This document shows, in pieces, positions 17,900 through 25,840 of a stretch of 64,000 nt of DNA. Within the stretch, counting starts at the first letter, position 1, and each line of letters begins with the position of its first letter. The position numbers and the translations under genes are program-made. Source of the DNA: Sediminicola sp040566555 (GTDB lineage: Bacteria; Bacteroidota; Bacteroidia; Flavobacteriales; Flavobacteriaceae); contig NZ_JBEWYP010000005.1 of the NCBI RefSeq assembly GCF_040566555.1, positions 1-64,000 on the forward strand, given 5' to 3'. The notes beneath the pieces are model-generated. The model searched no databases, was not told the origin of the DNA, and saw only the letters and a program-made list of their open reading frames with translations.

Positions 17900-19162
17900 T
17901 TATTCTTCTCTTAATGCGTCAATTGGTTTTATGCTTACGGCACGTTGGGCGGGTATCAACCCGATCAATGTTCCTAAGACGACCATAATTGCCAAGGCTC
18001 CCAGAACATAAGGGATTGGCACTGTTGGGTTGGCATAGGGAAAATCTGAATCCTGTGTAAACCTGTTGATAAGACTCAGCACTCCTGCACCCAATATGAT
18101 GCCTATAACTCCCGCAATCATGGTCAAAAGAACCGACTCCATGATAATAAGGGCGCGTACCTCTCTTGGTGTTGCACCTAAAGCCCGCCTAACTCCTAAT
18201 TCTTTGGTTCTTTCCTTAACGGAGATCAATAGAATATTACCAATTCCTATGACCCCGGCCAGTATAGTAGCTATCCCCACTACTAGGGACAAAAATGTCA
18301 GGCCTTCAGCAAATCCCACAATTCTATTAAAAATCTCCCCCAGATTAAAGGAACCAAAAGCCCTCTCATCTTTGGGATTTACATTGTGAATGGATTTAAG
18401 GAGTGTCTTTACATCTTTTTCCACCTGAATAACATCTGCATCGTCATAGGCTGCAATGGTCAACCATGAAACATCTTCACCCGTATTGTACAATTTTCTA
18501 AATGTGCTGAAAGGAATGTAGATATCCGAATCACTTTCAAAACCGCCCCCAGGTGTAAATTTATGCACCCCTACTACTTGAAAGAACACATTATCTATCC
18601 GAATAAATCCTCCTATAGGATCCTCCCCTTTTTCAAATATCTCTTTTTGGGTTCGTTCTCCAATGACACAGACCTTTCGTGCCTGGTCTATATCCTCATC
18701 ATTGATAAATCTGCCTCCATCATATATCTTCTTAGTGGCTATTTTTGTCAATACAGGATAATCCCCATAAACCGCATAATTTCCAGACTTAGTACCTCTA
18801 ATAATCTGGGCTGGACCGCTGCCAAAAATACCCTTTACGTTTCTTGGGGCTATATATTGAATCTCAGCAATCCTATTTTCCAGTACGGTTACATCCTTTA
18901 ATTTTAGTTGTAACTGCCTTCCGGTTTTAAATCCTTTATAGGGCATACTGGTATTTTGTGCCCAAGCGAACATACTGTTCATGGCCACATTTTCAAATTG
19001 TTTTTCAAAACCATTGTCCAACCCCTTTGCCGCACCGGACAATACGATATAAATAAAAATACCCCACAAAACACCAATCACCGTAATGATGGTACGGGTC
19101 TTGTTCTTACTTATAGAACCGTATATTTCCTGCCATGTATTTCTGTCAAATATAAATCGCAT
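17900..19162 (-). CDS. MacB-type ABC transporter permease (second of two)
   Basis: This 420-residue permease has the MacB topology: one N-terminal membrane helix (about 20-45), a large periplasmic MacB_PCD domain (to about 270) and three C-terminal helices of the FtsX domain. The FtsX motif is ILLISVKERTKELGVRRALGATPREVR. Together with its neighbour (19164-20393) and the ATPase it makes a heterodimeric type VII ABC transporter. These couple cytoplasmic ATP hydrolysis to periplasmic substrate pumping through TolC. Only one base separates it from the upstream permease gene. Confidence 0.94.
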   Translation of the reverse strand: MRFIFDRNTWQEIYGSISKNKTRTIITVIGVLWGIFIYIVLSGAAKGLDNGFEKQFENVAMNSMFAWAQNTSMPYKGFKTGRQLQLKLKDVTVLENRIAEIQYIAPRNVKGIFGSGPAQIIRGTKSGNYAVYGDYPVLTKIATKKIYDGGRFINDEDIDQARKVCVIGERTQKEIFEKGEDPIGGFIRIDNVFFQVVGVHKFTPGGGFESDSDIYIPFSTFRKLYNTGEDVSWLTIAAYDDADVIQVEKDVKTLLKSIHNVNPKDERAFGSFNLGEIFNRIVGFAEGLTFLSLVVGIATILAGVIGIGNILLISVKERTKELGVRRALGATPREVRALIIMESVLLTMIAGVIGIILGAGVLSLINRFTQDSDFPYANPTVPIPYVLGALAIMVVLGTLIGLIPAQRAVSIKPIDALREE

Positions 19163-19163
19163 G

Positions 19164-20393
19164 TTATTCGTCTCTTAAGGCTACAATAGGTTTAATATCG
19201 GCCGCTCTTTTTGCAGGTAAATATCCTGCAAGCGCACCAAATAAAATCAATACTATAGTGGCTGATATGGCCATGGTTAAATTGATAAATGGATTGGTAA
19301 TAAAATAATCCTTCAGCGTATCTCCAAGAGACCCCAATAGGGCAATCCCCAAGATCATTCCTATAAAACCAGATATAGTGGTTATAAAAACTGATTCCAA
19401 TAGTATAGTGCTGATAACAGATTTAGGTGTGGCACCCAAAGCTTTTCTTATTCCCAGTTCCTTGGTTCGCTCCTTCACCACAAACACCATAATATTACTG
19501 ATACCTATAATTCCGGCAATAATGGTCCCAAAGGCCACGAAGGCAACAATTATCTGTAAAACCCTTGCGAATTGCTGATTTTGTTTTAGCTGATCGGCAA
19601 TATTTCTGATAAAGATTCCGCTCTCATCATCTGGGCTAATATTTTTCTTATCCTTGATGAACCTGGTCAGACTCCTGTCAAAGGCCATCGCCCCGACATA
19701 TCCAATTTCTGGTCTAAACCCAACGATAATTTGATCTATCTTATCTGTATTCTTCTCAATAAGCTGTCTTGTAGTGTATGGGATATATATGGTCCTTTCC
19801 TCATTGTCCCCACCCTCGTCCTGAAAAACTCCAATGACCATAAATGCGCTTCCGCCTATGTCAATATAGTTGCCAATGGAATTATCCGAGCCAAATAGAT
19901 CCCTTTCTACCAATCTTCCGATAACCGCGTATTTAGTTCTATTGGTAACATCAGCTTCGTTGATGTACCTACCTTTCATCATTATGGTCTTTTCAGCATA
20001 CTGATGGGCAGGACCTACAGCTCTATTGGAATAGTTGTTGGATTCATTTTTATATTTTACCAAGCTACTTCTAGAAATCCTTGGGGTGGTATACTCCAAA
20101 AACATGGGAAAATTCTTTTCTATATCGGCTAAATCGCTGTTTTCAAATTCTATTTGCCTATTTGCCTTATAGCCCTTGTATGGTTTTGTGGTCCTTCCTG
20201 GGAATACAAAAAATACGTTGGTGGCATCGTCCCCAAAAAATTCATCAAAGGTATTGATCAGTCCGTTTCCGAAACCAAAGAGTACCACGAAGATGAAAAT
20301 ACCCAATGCAACGGTAAACCCGGACAAAAAAGTCCTCAGTTTATTCTTTTGAATCGTCTGGAAGATTTCTTTCCAATTGTCCCTACTAAACAT
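19164..20393 (-). CDS. MacB-type ABC transporter permease (first of two)
   Basis: This 409-residue paralogue of the following permease has the same layout: N-terminal helix near 20-45, MacB_PCD periplasmic domain and three C-terminal helices with VFVVKERTKELGIRKALGATP. Its first 8 bases overlap the end of the ATPase gene (20386-20393), indicating translational coupling. Two different permease genes side by side suggest a heterodimer rather than the MacB homodimer with fused ATPase. Substrate unknown. Confidence 0.94.
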   Translation of the reverse strand: MFSRDNWKEIFQTIQKNKLRTFLSGFTVALGIFIFVVLFGFGNGLINTFDEFFGDDATNVFFVFPGRTTKPYKGYKANRQIEFENSDLADIEKNFPMFLEYTTPRISRSSLVKYKNESNNYSNRAVGPAHQYAEKTIMMKGRYINEADVTNRTKYAVIGRLVERDLFGSDNSIGNYIDIGGSAFMVIGVFQDEGGDNEERTIYIPYTTRQLIEKNTDKIDQIIVGFRPEIGYVGAMAFDRSLTRFIKDKKNISPDDESGIFIRNIADQLKQNQQFARVLQIIVAFVAFGTIIAGIIGISNIMVFVVKERTKELGIRKALGATPKSVISTILLESVFITTISGFIGMILGIALLGSLGDTLKDYFITNPFINLTMAISATIVLILFGALAGYLPAKRAADIKPIVALRDE

Positions 20394-21087
20394 ATTGCGA
20401 CGCTCTTACCTGTTCAACCTTTTTATCTTCCAGAATTATCCCATCCTTCAAATGAACAATTCGCTTGCACATATTGGCTATATCAGGTTCGTGCGTAACA
20501 ATTAAGATGGTGTTTCCCTTATCGTTAATTTTTTGGATAAGATCCATTACTTCATAAGAAGTTTTACTGTCCAATGCTCCCGTTGGCTCATCTGCCAGCA
20601 ATACTTTTGGTTCTGCCGCCATGGCCCGTGCAATGGCCACACGCTGTTTTTGTCCACCGGAAAGCTCATTGGGCAAGTGTCCGGCCCATTCCTTTAGACC
20701 TACCTGTTCCAAATACTTCAAAGCCTTTTCTTGTCGTTCTTTCCTCCCTACCTTTTGATAGTATAGAGGCAGGGCCACATTTTCAAGAGCAGTTTTATAA
20801 TTGATTAGGTTGAAGGATTGAAATACAAAGCCCAGAAATTTGTTTCGATAATTAGCCGCCTTGGTTTCGTTTAGATTGATGATGGGTACACCATCTAAAG
20901 TATAGGACCCTTCATCCAATTCGTCCAACATGCCCAGAATATTCAATAAGGTTGATTTACCAGATCCTGAAGAACCCATGATGGCTACCAACTCTCCTTC
21001 TTCAACAGAAAAATTAATACCTTTTAGAACATGGAGGGAATTGCTTCCCATCTTATAGGATTTATGAAGATCTTTAATTTCTATCAT
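20386..21087 (-). CDS. ABC transporter ATP-binding protein (LolD/MacB type)
   Basis: This 233-residue nucleotide-binding subunit has Walker A GSSGSGKST (38-46), Q-loop VFQSFN (near 88-93), signature LSGGQKQR (142-149), Walker B VLLADEP (162-168) and H-loop VTHEPD. It is the first gene of the five-gene exporter operon (ATPase, permease, permease, adaptor, TolC), followed by tsaB. No convincing TAnnTTTG promoter was found in the 394 bases upstream. Confidence 0.95.
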   Translation of the reverse strand: MIEIKDLHKSYKMGSNSLHVLKGINFSVEEGELVAIMGSSGSGKSTLLNILGMLDELDEGSYTLDGVPIINLNETKAANYRNKFLGFVFQSFNLINYKTALENVALPLYYQKVGRKERQEKALKYLEQVGLKEWAGHLPNELSGGQKQRVAIARAMAAEPKVLLADEPTGALDSKTSYEVMDLIQKINDKGNTILIVTHEPDIANMCKRIVHLKDGIILEDKKVEQVRASQYV

Positions 21088-21481
21088 AACAAAATTGAAT
21101 TGGCTATTTGCGTTTAAATACGCTGATAAGACTAGGTAGATTCCTTTTTGTTACAACTTTTGGTCTAAAATATTTTCAAATGGACTACTTCTTTATTTTT
21201 TTGAGGTTTTCAAATTAAAAGAAACTGCCGCCAAATGACCAATCACCCGCACAATATTAGCGATTATGGAACAGGGCAACTTTCAACACCTCAGTTACAC
21301 TAATTAGCATGTCCAGGGATAGGCATAATCAGGTATAACTAGGAGAAAGGCAATTAATAAATAAGAGTTGTAAAAGGTGAAGGAGTCGAAATGGAAGTAG
21401 TTCACATGTAGCCGGCAACGATGAGGGATAGTAGAAGGTATTCATAGAATATGCCAGCATCCCAAGGAGGTGCGAACCTTC
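21088..21481. other. Intergenic stretch without a recognisable gene
   Basis: These 394 bases separate the exporter operon from the oxidase-assembly operon, both on the minus strand. The only open frame of note is a 43-codon minus-strand one at 21329-21460 with an odd composition (many Leu, Ser, Tyr) and no recognised similarity. The part 21300-21480 is purine-rich on the plus strand and less AT-rich than usual intergenic DNA. I found no terminator hairpin with a T run, no tRNA and no TAnnTTTG promoter. Confidence 0.5.
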
Positions 21482-21700
21482 CTAAGTTCTCATCTTTCTA
21501 TAAATAAAATAAAATAAACCTGCTACCAGAATATAGGGAACCGCCATAAGGTAAACTATCCCGTTATTGATCCCTTCTGCAGCAGAAGTATCAGCCTCGC
21601 TCTCCAAGACCGCCCGACACATGGCACATTGGGCCTCCATTAATTGTGGCAGGAAAACCGCTAAAAGAGTTAGAACAACAAGGATGCTTTTATTTTTCAA
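21482..21700 (-). CDS. Small membrane protein with periplasmic CxxC, end of cox assembly operon
   Basis: This 72-residue protein has a signal-like hydrophobic segment (4-22), a CAMC motif right after it (residues 25-28), a short acidic linker (EADTSAAEG) and one further membrane helix (about 47-67) ending in FIYRKMRT. I do not recognise a named family. The CxxC placed at the periplasmic face and the position 15 bases after the DUF420 gene suggest a metal or thiol role in oxidase assembly; this is inference. It is the last gene of the ctaB-coxIII-SCO cluster. Confidence 0.75.
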   Translation of the reverse strand: MKNKSILVVLTLLAVFLPQLMEAQCAMCRAVLESEADTSAAEGINNGIVYLMAVPYILVAGLFYFIYRKMRT

Positions 21701-21715
21701 AATGCGTACTTTAAA

Positions 21716-22249
21716 TTATTGAATATAGTAAGGGGATATCATCAAATATACTACCACCCCCGTCACAGCTACATACAGCCATATTGGAAAGGTAATCTTT
21801 GCCAATTTCCTATGTGCTTCAAACTTCTTCAAATAGGCTCTAGCATAGGTTCTCAATACCAATGGAATAATAGCAATGGACAAAATGATGTGTGTGATCA
21901 ATATAAAATAATAGACCCATTTGATCCAACCTTCCCCACCGAAGGTTGTGGAATCCGAGGTCATATGATAGGCCACGTACATGACCAAGAACGCCAAAGA
22001 CAAGGCAATACATGTAGTCATTAGGTTCTGGTGCAACGTTCTCTTCCCATTTTTTATGGCCCAGACTGCCACTATCAACAATAGAGCGGTAAGTCCGTTC
22101 GTAGCCGCATAAATTGGAGGCAAAAAGGAAAGTGGCTCCACATTCGGCAATTTTACACCAAACAAAATAGCAACCACTACTGGGATCACTATAGAAACCA
22201 AGGTAATCAGTTTATTAAATTTCTTCTCTTTTAAAGCAACGGTATCCAT
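21716..22249 (-). CDS. DUF420 membrane protein, oxidase-cluster associated
   Basis: This 177-residue integral membrane protein has five predicted helices. Conserved-looking polar residues within the helices include NGLTALLL, HQNLMTT, YVAYHMTSDSTTFGG and ITHIILSI. It matches the DUF420 family, found beside cytochrome oxidase genes and related to CtaG-like assembly factors; the molecular role is not established. It follows the SCO gene with a one-base gap. His residues in helices could bind haem or copper, but that is speculative. Confidence 0.88.
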   Translation of the reverse strand: MDTVALKEKKFNKLITLVSIVIPVVVAILFGVKLPNVEPLSFLPPIYAATNGLTALLLIVAVWAIKNGKRTLHQNLMTTCIALSLAFLVMYVAYHMTSDSTTFGGEGWIKWVYYFILITHIILSIAIIPLVLRTYARAYLKKFEAHRKLAKITFPIWLYVAVTGVVVYLMISPYYIQ

Positions 22250-22250
22250 C

Positions 22251-22976
22251 CTATTCTTCCAATAATTTTTTAATATCCTCTTTTAAAATAGCAATCTGTT
22301 CTTTTTCGCCCTGTTCGTTCTCACCCTCAGATTCCGAGATGGTCCCCCTGTAGTAAATAATTGGGTTCCCAAAGTCATCCACCCGAGACCTGATGAATCC
22401 TTTTTTATCAATCAAGGCAAATAGTCCCGAATGTTCAAAGCCTCCAGGGGCATTGGGTGTTTGGGCCGCAAAAATATTAAAGCCATTATTGGCCAAGTCA
22501 TAGATTTCTTCATGACTACCGGTCAACAAATGCCAATCTATATTAGTTATCCCATAGGATTCGGCATACTTCTTTAAAACCGTAGGGGTGTCGTACTCTG
22601 GATTAATGGTAAACGAAGCCACTCCAAAATTTTGAAAATCTTTAAATTCTTCTTGAATCTCCACCAAATTCTTGTTCATTATGGGACAGATACTCGGACA
22701 GGTAGTGAAGAAAAATTCTACTACATAAACTTTACCCCTATAATCCTTTTCTGTAATGACCAGGCTGTCTTGGTTGACCAATGAGAATGTTGGAACCCTT
22801 CTTTTTTCACCGTTAAATTCTATGTAAGACAAAGCTCCGCTGTTATCCTTTACGTTCATTCGATCGTTCTCCACAACTGTTCCGCTCTGAATACGGTCCA
22901 CAATTCTAGGAATAAATATGATTCCAAAAATCAGTACAATCAATGAAACCCAAACATACGTGTATTTATTCTTCAT
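22251..22976 (-). CDS. SCO1/SenC family copper chaperone
   Basis: This 241-residue membrane-anchored thioredoxin-fold protein has an N-terminal helix (7-25). The copper ligands are Cys93 and Cys97 in FFTTCPSICP plus His182 in GFEHSGLFAL. SCO proteins load or reduce the CuA centre of oxidase subunit II in the periplasm. Subunit II of this window (46625-47686) has a complete CuA site and is the likely client. Its start overlaps the upstream gene's stop (TAATG), so the two are translationally coupled. Confidence 0.95.
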   Translation of the reverse strand: MKNKYTYVWVSLIVLIFGIIFIPRIVDRIQSGTVVENDRMNVKDNSGALSYIEFNGEKRRVPTFSLVNQDSLVITEKDYRGKVYVVEFFFTTCPSICPIMNKNLVEIQEEFKDFQNFGVASFTINPEYDTPTVLKKYAESYGITNIDWHLLTGSHEEIYDLANNGFNIFAAQTPNAPGGFEHSGLFALIDKKGFIRSRVDDFGNPIIYYRGTISESEGENEQGEKEQIAILKEDIKKLLEE

Positions 22977-23608
22977 TAGTTGCTTCTTTCGGCGTTGTTC
23001 TTCTTTAAGGCCATGCGGTATTCCGCAAAGATGATCTTTACATCATCTTCCATCTTATTGTTCAGATCTGCCACTGAGGATGTATTAAAACCGTATTTGG
23101 TGCCATTGCCTTCATCGTCCTTTCTTCCCCTAAGGCTTATATCCTTATCCACAATAAAAACAAAGGGAGTACTCAGATTTTCCTCTAGTGTAAGATCGGT
23201 TTTTAAGCTAGCGAACATGGTCTTTATTTCATCTGGCTCCCCATATATGAACTTCCATTTGGAAATATCCCCTAGACTTCCTAAATCTTTTTTTAATTCC
23301 TCCACCTTAGCCTCTGTACCCTTGGGCATGACCATGACGAATTGAAAATCGTTGAACTCGTAGAAAGGTTTATATATCTTTTGGTTCAAGTTAAAAGCGT
23401 TCCCTTTTTTAAGCTCTACATTCTCCCCCAAAAATCCAAGTATGGTAATTTTATCCTGCAACGTATATGCCGGATCTATCACGGAAATATCGGAGACTTT
23501 TTCTGTAAGTATTGGAAGTTTTCCAAAATTATTTATACCTGATGCAAAAAAGAGATAGGCAACTATGGGAAGTATAAATAAAACGACTAAAACGAATACT
23601 TTTTTCAT
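22976..23608 (-). CDS. Cysteine-free SCO/thioredoxin-like membrane-anchored protein
   Basis: This 210-residue protein has an N-terminal hydrophobic anchor (3-23) and a periplasmic domain. Its layout follows SCO: KITILGFLGENVEL where SCO has the strand before CxxxC, and TPFVFIVDKDISLRGRKDDEG matching FALIDKKGFIRSRVDD of the neighbouring SCO protein. It contains no cysteine at all, so it cannot bind copper in the SCO manner. It is coupled to the SCO gene through TAATG. It may be a structural partner or degenerate paralogue; this is inferred from visual alignment only. Confidence 0.75.
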   Translation of the reverse strand: MKKVFVLVVLFILPIVAYLFFASGINNFGKLPILTEKVSDISVIDPAYTLQDKITILGFLGENVELKKGNAFNLNQKIYKPFYEFNDFQFVMVMPKGTEAKVEELKKDLGSLGDISKWKFIYGEPDEIKTMFASLKTDLTLEENLSTPFVFIVDKDISLRGRKDDEGNGTKYGFNTSSVADLNNKMEDDVKIIFAEYRMALKKNNAERSN

Positions 23609-23624
23609 GTGGTATGGTAGGGTA

Positions 23625-23632
23625 CAAAAATA
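23625..23632 (-). promoter_or_regulatory. Candidate internal -7 element for the SCO gene pair
   Basis: On the minus strand the sequence reads TATTTTTG, matching TAnnTTTG, 17 bases upstream of the start at 23608. It directly follows the terminator-like hairpin at 23634-23659. No -33 TTG was found. Confidence 0.4.
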
Positions 23633-23659
23633 AAAAAGACGGTATAAATACCGTCTTTT
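23632..23659 (-). terminator. Terminator-like hairpin between subunit IV and SCO genes
   Basis: The arms 23634-23644 and 23649-23659 pair perfectly with a 4-base loop. On the minus strand they are followed by a T-rich run. It lies 18 bases after the subunit IV stop codon, so it would separate the coxIII-IV unit from the SCO-like/SCO/DUF420 unit or weaken read-through. Confidence 0.75.
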
Positions 23660-23677
23660 AATACTGTTAATAATACG

Positions 23678-24061
23678 TTAGAAATTCCATTTGATGAAAC
23701 CATCCTTGTATACTTGAAAGATATAATCTGCTTCGAACAACAAAATAAACATAAGATAGGCAACCAGAAAAATTGGAGTCCATACTATGGTTCTTCTCAA
23801 AGAGCTTTTCTCATCCCGCAAGTGCATAAAATCCCAAGCGATATAGTATGCCTTGACCAAGGTCAAAATGATGAATATCCAGTTAAGCGATTTCATCCCC
23901 AAAACATAAGATTTGGTCAACATTTCGGGCTTGGCTATACCTAAGGCAACCTCTACAGCTGTAACCAAGGTTAAAAAAACCAATACTCCCCATATTTTTT
24001 GGGTGTTCGACTTAAATTTCAAAAGACCTCTAAATATTTCTAATTTATGCGTGTGTGCCAT
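23678..24061 (-). CDS. Cytochrome c oxidase subunit IV family protein
   Basis: This 127-residue membrane protein has three helices (about 22-42, 52-75, 92-115). It fits the prokaryotic subunit IV family found next to subunit III in Bacteroidota: KIWGVLVFLTLVTAVEVALG, LNWIFIILTLVKAYYIAWDFMHLRDEK. The buried Glu and Lys in helices are typical. It stabilises the aa3 oxidase. It sits 65 bases after the large subunit III gene. Confidence 0.9.
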   Translation of the reverse strand: MAHTHKLEIFRGLLKFKSNTQKIWGVLVFLTLVTAVEVALGIAKPEMLTKSYVLGMKSLNWIFIILTLVKAYYIAWDFMHLRDEKSSLRRTIVWTPIFLVAYLMFILLFEADYIFQVYKDGFIKWNF

Positions 24062-24126
24062 TTTGTATGTTTTATATGGACCTTCAAAAGTTTAAATTGT
24101 TTTGAAGGTTGTATTTTTTATTATGA

Positions 24127-25101
24127 TTAAACCAGATAAAAGAATGTGAATACGAATACCCAAACCAAATCCACAAAGTGCCAGTAAAGTCCAACTTTTT
24201 CTACCATTTCATAGTGTCCCCTGCGCTCGTAAGTACCTAAGATAACATTGAAAAAGATAATAAGGTTGATCATTACCCCAGAGAAAACGTGGAATCCGTG
24301 AAAACCTGTGATAAAGAAAAAGAAATCTGCAAACAAACGACTCCCATATTCATTATGGATCAAATTTGCTCCTTCCACCACGTATTTGGCATTATTTAAA
24401 GATTTTAAGGATTCATCCCTACTAAGAACTGTTTTCTCACCTTCTTCATTTATCATTTCTGTACGAATGACAATATTAGAGTTGGCCTTGAAACCTTCAA
24501 CCACTTCATTTACGGAGTAGGTAGGCAACGTCCCTTCACCAACAAACCAAAGTCCGCTTTTTCTTTCATGAGCTACTCGCTCTTCTGGTAATTGGGTTGT
24601 AAAATCACGTAAGGCAGCACGTTCACCACTATCTGCCTTTACAAATTGTAGGATACGTCCTCCTTTGGTCTCAATAGCGCCATAGTCACCTTTGATAAAG
24701 GTAGCCCATTCCCATGCTTGGGAACCAACGAAGATTGCACCTCCGATAATTGTCAGGAACATGTACCAGATAACGCTGTTCTTTTTCATTTTATGTCCAG
24801 CATCCACAGCCAATACCATCGTTACGGATGACATGATCAGGATAAAGGTCATAAACGCCACATAGTACATTGGGAAATTCCCATGAAAGAAAGGAACGTG
24901 GGTAAATACCTCATCGGCAATAGGCCATGTTTCTATAAACTTGAATCTGGAAAATCCGTAAGCCGCCAAAAAGCCGGAAAAGGTCAAAGCATCAGATACA
25001 ATGAAGAACCACATCATCATTTTACCATAACTTGCTCCTAAAGGTTGGTTACCGCCTCCCCAAACGTTTTCTTCTGTACCCGTTGTTACCGTAGTATCCA
25101 T
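24127..25101 (-). CDS. Cytochrome c oxidase subunit III, long form
   Basis: This 324-residue subunit III of a haem-copper oxidase has helices containing YGKMMMWFFIVSDALTFSGFL, FITGFHGFHVFSGVMINLI and a C-terminal YWHFVDLVWVFVFTFFYLV, the last matching the family's WHFVDxVW motif. Between about residues 135 and 245 it carries a hydrophilic insertion (KADSGERAALRDF... to ...LIHNEYGSRLFADFF) that ordinary subunit III proteins lack. It follows a shorter subunit III gene; the two together probably supply one complete oxidase. It has its own promoter-like site at 25132-25160. Confidence 0.94.
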   Translation of the reverse strand: MDTTVTTGTEENVWGGGNQPLGASYGKMMMWFFIVSDALTFSGFLAAYGFSRFKFIETWPIADEVFTHVPFFHGNFPMYYVAFMTFILIMSSVTMVLAVDAGHKMKKNSVIWYMFLTIIGGAIFVGSQAWEWATFIKGDYGAIETKGGRILQFVKADSGERAALRDFTTQLPEERVAHERKSGLWFVGEGTLPTYSVNEVVEGFKANSNIVIRTEMINEEGEKTVLSRDESLKSLNNAKYVVEGANLIHNEYGSRLFADFFFFITGFHGFHVFSGVMINLIIFFNVILGTYERRGHYEMVEKVGLYWHFVDLVWVFVFTFFYLV

Positions 25102-25131
25102 ATTTGAATTATCGTATTAATAAAATTTTCA

Positions 25132-25160
25132 CAAATTTACATTTTTTTCGTCTACACAAA
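25132..25160 (-). promoter_or_regulatory. Promoter of the long coxIII gene
   Basis: On the minus strand TTTG (25160-25157), 17 bases, then TAAATTTG (25139-25132) fit the Bacteroidota promoter TTTG/TAnnTTTG. It lies in the 154-base gap between the two subunit III genes, 30 bases before the start. Confidence 0.6.
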
Positions 25161-25255
25161 ATTTTTGCCTTTTAAAATATGGGAAAAATTTCAAGTATTT
25201 TGGGAAGTAGGTCCTATTTAAGACCCTATTCCCCAAGATTTACCTTTATTTAGTT

Positions 25256-25834
25256 TTAATAGAAATAAAAGAACAAAATTAGATAGACCCATAAAAGGTC
25301 CAAAAAGTGCCAAAAGGTAGCCCCCAATTCCAATCCTAGATATTCCTTGGAGGAGTATTTTCCTTTAATCTGTTTGTACAACACCACTAAAAGTGAAATT
25401 AGCCCGGCAACCACGTGCAAGATATGCACCACCGCAATCAAAAAGATGTAGGACATGGTAATGCTGCTCGTTGGCCCGGTAAAATAATATCCTTGGGCAA
25501 TCATTTGGGAAAACCCGTTGAACTGCAAAAAGATAAAGCTTACTCCCAAGACCAAGGTAAGCAACAGCCACCTGGTACACATCTTGGCATTATCGGCCTT
25601 TACGGCAGATTTAGCCATCATATAGGTTATGCTGCTCAGTACCAATACCAAAGTACTATATAAAAACGAGGATGGCAATTGTAGATCGGAAAGCCAGTCT
25701 TCCCGGGTACTACTCACAATGTAGGCACTGGTCCAACCAGCAAATCCCATAATTAAACTTACTATCCCGAACCAGAGCATCATTTTCTTTGCCCTATCGT
25801 TCTTCTCCTTCGGAGTACCTGTTGTTAAATCCAT
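25256..25834 (-). CDS. Cytochrome c oxidase subunit III, short form
   Basis: This 192-residue subunit III-like protein has five helices: KKMMLWFGIVSLIMGFAGW at the N-terminus, FIFLQFNGFSQM, VVHILHVVAGLI and LELGATFWHFLDLLWVYLILFFYF at the end. The FWHFLDLLW motif is the family hallmark. It starts 6 bases after ctaB and so belongs to that transcript. Two consecutive, different subunit III genes are usual in Flavobacteria; the division of labour is not known to me. Confidence 0.92.
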   Translation of the reverse strand: MDLTTGTPKEKNDRAKKMMLWFGIVSLIMGFAGWTSAYIVSSTREDWLSDLQLPSSFLYSTLVLVLSSITYMMAKSAVKADNAKMCTRWLLLTLVLGVSFIFLQFNGFSQMIAQGYYFTGPTSSITMSYIFLIAVVHILHVVAGLISLLVVLYKQIKGKYSSKEYLGLELGATFWHFLDLLWVYLILFFYFY

Positions 25835-25840
25835 AAATTA

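Noticed and set aside
21329..21460. Possible 43-residue minus-strand protein in the exporter/oxidase gap
   Set aside because: No recognisable family, no promoter and composition unlike neighbours; recorded only as intergenic content.
25201..25235. Imperfect inverted repeat after the short coxIII gene as a terminator
   Set aside because: Several mismatches and no T run on the minus strand; left out as unsupported.
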